From the NCBI GenBank assembly GCA_002311975.1, contig DCAL01000036.1, positions 18,894 through 37,236 on the forward strand: DNA of 18,343 nt. Direction: 5' to 3'. The translations under genes and the position numbers were made by a program. The notes beneath the pieces are model-generated. The model ran no database searches. It had not been told where the DNA came from and saw only the letters and a list, made by a program, of their open reading frames with translations. Source of the DNA: Fidelibacterota bacterium UBA1134 (GTDB lineage Bacteria; Fidelibacterota; Marinisomatia; Marinisomatales; S15-B10). Shown here piece after piece: positions 14,303 through 18,343 of this stretch. Within the stretch, counting starts at the first letter, position 1; each line of letters opens with the position of its first letter.

Positions 14303-15882
14303 TATCGCCACTCTTTCAGGATTTCCGTGGCGGCCATCTGTCCTGTTGCGCCTGAAATGCCGCCGCCGGGATGCGTTCCTGAACCGCACTGGTAATAACC
14401 ACGAATTGGAGTTCGATAGTCTGCCCAAGACGCGGCCGGCCGCAGGAAGAAAAGCTGCTGAAGGGACAGTTCGCCGTGGAATATATTGCCTTCCGTGAGA
14501 CCAAATGTATTCTCAAGGTCCCATGGCGTCAGCACTTGGCGATGCAGAATGATATCTTTGATGTTAGGGGCAAACTGCGCGATGGCATCAACCACAGCAT
14601 CACCGAACGCTTCCCGCTGGGCGTCGTTCCAACCGCCGTTGAGGTCGTAGGGGGCGTACTGGACGAAGCATGACATGACGTGTTTGCCAGGGGGAGCCAT
14701 GGCAGGATCAAGAACCGACGGCAGGATCATATCGATGAAAGGTTGGCGGGAAAAATTGCCGTACTTGGCATCGTCGTAGGCCGTCTCAAGATAGTCGTAA
14801 CTGGGGCTGATGGAGATGGCGCCGCGGAGGTGAGGACCGTAACCGGGAATGGCGGTGAAATTGGGCAGAGCGTCAAGAGCGAGATTAACTTTGCCTGATG
14901 AGCCGCGGATGCGAAAATTCCGGATGGATGTCACAAAATCTTGTGGAAGCTCTTTCTCATCAACGAGCTTGAGAAACGTCAGCTTCGGATCGAGGCCGGA
15001 AATCACGACTTTGCTGTAGAATTCATCGCCGTTCTCCAGTGCCACGCCGATAGCTTTTCCGTTCTGTACCATCAGTTTTGACACGGGCGCTTCTGTCTTG
15101 ATATCTGCACCTAGTTCCAAGGCCGAACGGGCGATGGACATGCTCACCTCTCCAGTGCCGCCGCGCTGAAATCCCCACGCCCTGAAGACGCCGTCAATAT
15201 CGCCCATGTAGTGGTGGAGCATCACATAAGCCGAGCCGGGGGAGCGGGGTCCCATGAATGTGCCAATGATGCCGCTTGCTGATATAGTGGCTTTCAACGG
15301 TTCGAACTCGAACCATTCATCTAACAGATCGGCTGCACTCATGGTCATCAGCTTGGCAAGTGCAGCGAATTTCTCCTGCCCGAGACTTTTGAAGTGTCTG
15401 CCGAGTTTCACCAACTCACGCAACGCGGCGAACGACAGCCTTGACGGGTCTGGCGGCACCATCTCCAGAATCGGTTTCACAGCCATCCCGATCTGGTTCA
15501 TCAGTTGGCCGAAACGGTCATACTGTTCCGCATCGCGGGGCGAGTGACGGTAGAGCTCCTGGCGCGTCTTGTCGTGGTCGGCCCAGCGGATAAGGTAGTC
15601 ATCATTGGGGAGAGGCGTGAAGGTGCTCTCCAGAGGCAGAAGCTCCAGCCCGTGTCTTGAAAGCTGGAGATCGCGGATGATATCCGATTTCAGCAAGCTG
15701 ACGACATAGGAGCATACGGAGAAGGTGAAACCGGGAAAAACCTCTTCAGAAACAGCCGCTCCGCCGAGGACATCACGCCTCTCAAGGACAAGCACTGTCT
15801 TGCCGGCACGGGCGAGATAAGCCGCCGCCACGAGACCGTTATGACCGCCGCCCACCACGATGGCATCATATCGCCGGCTCAT
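14302..15882 (-). CDS. FAD-dependent oxidoreductase, phytoene-desaturase/PYROXD2-like (copy 1)
   Basis: With the ATG at 15882 (MSRRYDAIVVGGGHNG) this is a 526-residue flavoprotein. The nucleotide fold reads VVGGGHNGLVAAAYLARAG and the Glu is in LVLERRDVLGGAA. DEWFEFEPLKATISASGIIG, FQRGGTGEVSMSIA and the C-terminal CGSGTHPGGGISGATG match its neighbour at 12722-14302. A GTG at 15888 could add two residues, but the ATG overlaps the stop of the GcvT-like gene as ATGA, as in the other coupled genes here, so I prefer it. The unit suggests that this pair works with the folate-binding protein, perhaps oxidising an N-methyl or amine substrate. That is an inference from context. Confidence 0.88.
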   Translation of the reverse strand: MSRRYDAIVVGGGHNGLVAAAYLARAGKTVLVLERRDVLGGAAVSEEVFPGFTFSVCSYVVSLLKSDIIRDLQLSRHGLELLPLESTFTPLPNDDYLIRWADHDKTRQELYRHSPRDAEQYDRFGQLMNQIGMAVKPILEMVPPDPSRLSFAALRELVKLGRHFKSLGQEKFAALAKLMTMSAADLLDEWFEFEPLKATISASGIIGTFMGPRSPGSAYVMLHHYMGDIDGVFRAWGFQRGGTGEVSMSIARSALELGADIKTEAPVSKLMVQNGKAIGVALENGDEFYSKVVISGLDPKLTFLKLVDEKELPQDFVTSIRNFRIRGSSGKVNLALDALPNFTAIPGYGPHLRGAISISPSYDYLETAYDDAKYGNFSRQPFIDMILPSVLDPAMAPPGKHVMSCFVQYAPYDLNGGWNDAQREAFGDAVVDAIAQFAPNIKDIILHRQVLTPWDLENTFGLTEGNIFHGELSLQQLFFLRPAASWADYRTPIRGYYQCGSGTHPGGGISGATGQMAATEILKEWR

Positions 15883-17105
15883 GGGCACGATCTCTTCCTC
15901 TCGGGATCAAAAGCGGGTTTGCGCATAACGGTTGCCGGCGTCAGATGGCGGTAGTGTTCCACCTTGACTTCGAACTTCAATTGAGTTCCAATTTTCGAAT
16001 ACTCAGTCTCGAGATGGGCGAGGGCGATATATTTCTTCAGCAACGGCGACCAGCAGCCGCTGGTGGCATAACCGACTTGTCGTTTGTTTACGTAAATGGG
16101 CGTGCTGGTGCGCCACGCGGTCGTGGGGAGCTGAGGGGGCAGGCCGATGTTACGATAGAGCTTCTCCAAAGGAATCCACTCGATTTCGATGGTCTGAAAT
16201 TGCCACGCCGGTCCCTGTCTTTTTTCTTTGAGCAGGGCTTTCTTTCCGATAAAATCACCCTTCTTCAGTTTTACGGCCCACCCCAGTCCGAGCTCGTACG
16301 GTGACGATTCTCTTGCATCGATGATGGCGTGATGGGCGGAGATATAGTCCACTTCGATTAGGATGAGCCCCGCTTCGATGCGAGCAATATCGAGGGCATA
16401 GATTCCGGCCGGCGTGATTCCGTGAGGTTTGCCTGTTTCCATGATCAGATCCCACATGGCGAGGGCATTCTCGCGCTCGGTCCAGATTTCATATCCCAAG
16501 TCTCCTGTGTAGCCGGTGCGTGAGACTGTGACGGGGATGTCGCCGAGTTTCACGTGAGTTAAGCAGAAGAATTTAAGTTTATCAAGATTGACCGTCGATA
16601 TCTGATTGAGAATGTCCCGAGAGTTGGGTCCTTGGAGGGCGAGGGCGGCGGTAGTCTCCGAATCGTCACGGATTTTTACATCCATACCGCTGGAATTTTC
16701 GGTAAGCCAGTGCAGGTTCGGATCGGCGCTCGTGAGGCGAAACTTATTCTCCTCTAAGTGCTGAACGGTGCCATCGTCTATGACTTTTCCCTTTTCATCA
16801 CACCACGGTGTGTACATCACCTGATGAAGCTTGCATTTGGAAATGTTGCGTGTGACGATTCTGTTTAGCAGTGGCGCGGCGTCGCGCCCGGAGATCATGT
16901 ACTTGTGAAGCGGCGTTACATCTAAGAGTCCCGCTGTAGTTCGTATGGCGAAGTATTCATTCTCAGGTGTCAGGTCGTAAGCGCTGGCGGCAAGATAACC
17001 GGACCACCGTCGCCACTCCTGTGCCTGGCACAGTTCAGCGGTACGAGCGTGGAAGGGGGTAAGGCGGAGCTCGGTCTTTCCCGCGAACAGACGACTTTCA
17101 GTCAA
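15879..17105 (-). CDS. GcvT-family aminomethyltransferase-like folate protein
   Basis: This 408-residue protein belongs to the GcvT/DmdA/YgfZ fold that binds tetrahydrofolate and accepts C1 groups. The visible family parts are AGLLDVTPLHKYMISGRDA, a DEKGKVIDDGTV segment with the conserved Asp, ALQGPNSRDIL, VSRTGYTGDLGYEIW, ALDIARIEAGLILIEVDY, GKKALLKEK and a C-terminal VGYATSGCWSPLLKKYIAL. It is longer than the glycine-cleavage T protein, and no gcvH or gcvP is near, so a demethylase-like role (dimethylglycine, sarcosine or DMSP type) is at least as likely. The start is TTG at 17105, with GGAGG eight bases upstream at 17114-17118; no in-frame ATG precedes the conserved N terminus. It leads the three-gene unit with the two FAD proteins. 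Confidence 0.82.
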   Translation of the reverse strand: MTESRLFAGKTELRLTPFHARTAELCQAQEWRRWSGYLAASAYDLTPENEYFAIRTTAGLLDVTPLHKYMISGRDAAPLLNRIVTRNISKCKLHQVMYTPWCDEKGKVIDDGTVQHLEENKFRLTSADPNLHWLTENSSGMDVKIRDDSETTAALALQGPNSRDILNQISTVNLDKLKFFCLTHVKLGDIPVTVSRTGYTGDLGYEIWTERENALAMWDLIMETGKPHGITPAGIYALDIARIEAGLILIEVDYISAHHAIIDARESSPYELGLGWAVKLKKGDFIGKKALLKEKRQGPAWQFQTIEIEWIPLEKLYRNIGLPPQLPTTAWRTSTPIYVNKRQVGYATSGCWSPLLKKYIALAHLETEYSKIGTQLKFEVKVEHYRHLTPATVMRKPAFDPERKRSCP

Positions 17106-17353
17106 CCGTCATTCCTCCGCTCCCTTATAGCTAACTAATTTGAATTGTGATCTGAAAATTCTCATCACTGGTTCGGTTTAATTTCGGTATTCCCACAACG
17201 AAGTAAAGTCTCGAATGTACCAGCAGAAGTTAGCGCGATGAGACGTCTTTTTCAAATCTATCGTTGCTGGAATTCCTGCAAGATCGACCGGATTACAGTG
17301 GAAAATGTTTCCCATCTTTTGTAGATTCGAAAAAACAAGGGAGTTCTGATATT
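17106..17353 (+). other. divergent intergenic region with an 18-base dyad
   Basis: This 248-base gap separates the divergently read GcvT-like and DHH genes and must hold promoters for both, but I found no convincing -35/-10 pair. Its most regular element is TTGCTGGAATTCCTGCAA at 17264-17281, a dyad of form TTGCnGGAATTCCnGCAA broken only by paired T at the n positions. It sits 72 bases before the DHH start and could be an operator. Confidence 0.4.
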
Positions 17354-18268
17354 ATGAGAGTTGTTTACCGAGGCGATCTCGATGGTACAGTTTGCGCTGC
17401 TATTCTGAGTGAATTGGGCATGTGTGATGAACTGAAGCAAGCCCATCCCAAAGATATGCAGGATGCGAAAGTGGATGTAACAAATCAGGATATCATCTGC
17501 AATCTGCCGTATCATCCCGATTGCTACATGTGGTTCGATCATCATTCGAGCGAGATTTTCCGGCCCGACATGCCGTCTGACTTCAAGGGACTTGTGGACG
17601 TGGCGCCCAGTGCGGCTAATCTTGTTTACAAATATTTCCTTCCGGAGCATCCCCAGTTGAAAAAGTATGAGGAACTTGTTCATGAGACAGATCTTGTGGA
17701 CAGCGCCAATCTGACACTTGAACAGGTCTCGAATCCTCAAGGGACAATCCTGCTCGGTCTTCTCCTCGATCCCCGAACCGGACTTGGCTTACACAGAAAT
17801 TTCACTATAAGCAATTTCCAGTGGGTATCGCAGATGCCGGAGATGCTTACCACGAATAGTGTCGATGAAATCCTTGCCATGGCGGACAGTCAAGAGAGGA
17901 TTAAGCGCTACAATGAGATGCAACAAGCGGCGTCTGAGTTCTACCTCGAAACGTCTCATTTGAGTGACAATGTTATTGTTACTGACGTTCGTGGAAAGGA
18001 AGTCCCTGCCGCCAACCGCTTTCTCATCTATACCCTCGCCGGATTATCAGGAGGTAATATCTCCGTCCGCATTGCCGATGGGAAGAAGGGTGAGTTCGAC
18101 ACGATCTCTGTGGCCCATTCTATCTTTGTCCGTACATCATCCGTTGACAGCGGGGAACTTTGCAAGAAGTACGGCGGCGGTGGTCACAAGGGGGCTGCAA
18201 CCTGCCAGCCCGTGCTGAAGGACAGCGAACGCGTCTTTCTGGAGATCATCGACGCTTGTAAAGAGTAG
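17354..18268 (+). CDS. DHH-family phosphoesterase
   Basis: This 304-residue protein has the DHH phosphoesterase layout. An N-terminal RGDLDGTVCAA (Asp8 and Asp10) is followed by the defining FDHHSSE (Asp62-His63-His64) for two metal ions. A linker leads to a C-terminal DHHA1 domain ending with GGGGHKGAAT (274-283), which binds nucleic acid or nucleotide phosphate. Members include exopolyphosphatase-like enzymes, NrnA-type oligoribonucleases and cyclic dinucleotide hydrolases, and the sequence alone does not choose among them. The frame is open from 17264, but the ATG at 17354 with AAGGGAG upstream starts directly at the first strand (MRVVYRGDLDG). It appears to be a single-gene unit on the plus strand. 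Confidence 0.85.
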   Translation: MRVVYRGDLDGTVCAAILSELGMCDELKQAHPKDMQDAKVDVTNQDIICNLPYHPDCYMWFDHHSSEIFRPDMPSDFKGLVDVAPSAANLVYKYFLPEHPQLKKYEELVHETDLVDSANLTLEQVSNPQGTILLGLLLDPRTGLGLHRNFTISNFQWVSQMPEMLTTNSVDEILAMADSQERIKRYNEMQQAASEFYLETSHLSDNVIVTDVRGKEVPAANRFLIYTLAGLSGGNISVRIADGKKGEFDTISVAHSIFVRTSSVDSGELCKKYGGGGHKGAATCQPVLKDSERVFLEIIDACKE

Positions 18269-18312
18269 AGAACTCGAACAACAAAATAAGCCCCTTCAGA
18301 CGATCGTTGTTG

Positions 18313-18343
18313 TGGAGCTGATCGGGCTCGAACCGACGACCTC
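18313..18343 (-). tRNA. 3' part of a tRNA, probably tRNA-Ala
   Basis: On the minus strand the sequence enters with GAGGTC (variable loop region), then a T arm with GTCGG, the loop TTCGAGC and CCGAT, followed by the acceptor strand CAGCTCC and discriminator A. The base at position 70 is U, which allows the G3-U70 pair that identifies tRNA-Ala, and the GAGGTCGTCGGTTCGA stretch is typical of bacterial tRNA-Ala. The anticodon lies beyond the window edge, so the identity is an inference. CCA is not encoded, since the bases after the discriminator are CAA. Confidence 0.8.

Noticed and set aside
14303..14428. Longer start for the second FAD protein
   Set aside because: The added residues are Arg-rich out-of-frame translation of the preceding gene's C-terminal coding region, whereas the ATG at 14302 starts directly at the nucleotide fold.
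18277..18312. ACAACAA / TTGTTGT dyad as a terminator between the DHH gene and the tRNA
   Set aside because: A/T-rich seven-base arms with a long interval and no U-run; too weak to call.

Overview
The window is a gene-dense bacterial chromosome segment of roughly even base composition. I think it comes from an uncultured or marine-type lineage, possibly of the FCB/Marinimicrobia kind. That is only an impression from the style of the proteins and I cannot confirm it. There are no phage or transposase genes and no CRISPR array.

Left part (1-8540, minus strand): a complete aromatic amino acid supraoperon. Read in the direction of transcription it runs promoter, leader peptide, attenuator, trpE, trpG, trpD, trpC, trpF, trpB, trpA, pheA, tyrA, and a class II DAHP synthase that runs off the left edge. 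Almost all junctions overlap by 1-4 bases or have a 1-base gap. The exceptions are a 154-base gap between trpG and trpD, filled by a hairpin-like repeat, and a 20-base overlap at tyrA/DAHP synthase. Together the genes supply chorismate precursor and carry chorismate or prephenate to Trp, Phe and Tyr, leaving out the transaminases.

The most interesting item lies just upstream (8346-8512). A clean sigma70-type promoter drives a 24-residue leader peptide containing the run FFSYFWYY, in which Phe, Tyr and Trp codons are clustered. It is followed by a GC-rich hairpin with a U-run just before trpE, and by a competing G5U/ACCCCC pairing. This looks like a multivalent ribosome-mediated attenuator that senses all three aromatic amino acids. 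The predicted transcript starts within about 2-4 bases of the leader AUG, so the leader peptide may be translated from an essentially leaderless mRNA. PheA and TyrA here have no ACT regulatory domain, while TrpE keeps the usual Trp-feedback motif.

Middle part: aroQ (chorismate mutase, 8541-8822) lies directly upstream of the supraoperon promoter, downstream of a membrane-anchored SurA/PpiD-like parvulin foldase (8906-10741) that has its own promoter. Divergently, on the plus strand, lie a VAT-1/quinone-oxidoreductase-like MDR protein and an overlapping family 5 type uracil-DNA glycosylase.

Right part: a minus-strand, translationally coupled three-gene unit (12722-17105) of a GcvT-like folate-dependent protein and two tandem 526-residue FAD oxidoreductase paralogs. 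It may be a C1/demethylation or amine-oxidation module with unknown substrate. Divergent to it is a DHH-family phosphoesterase (17354-18268). The window ends in the 3' part of a minus-strand tRNA, most likely tRNA-Ala.
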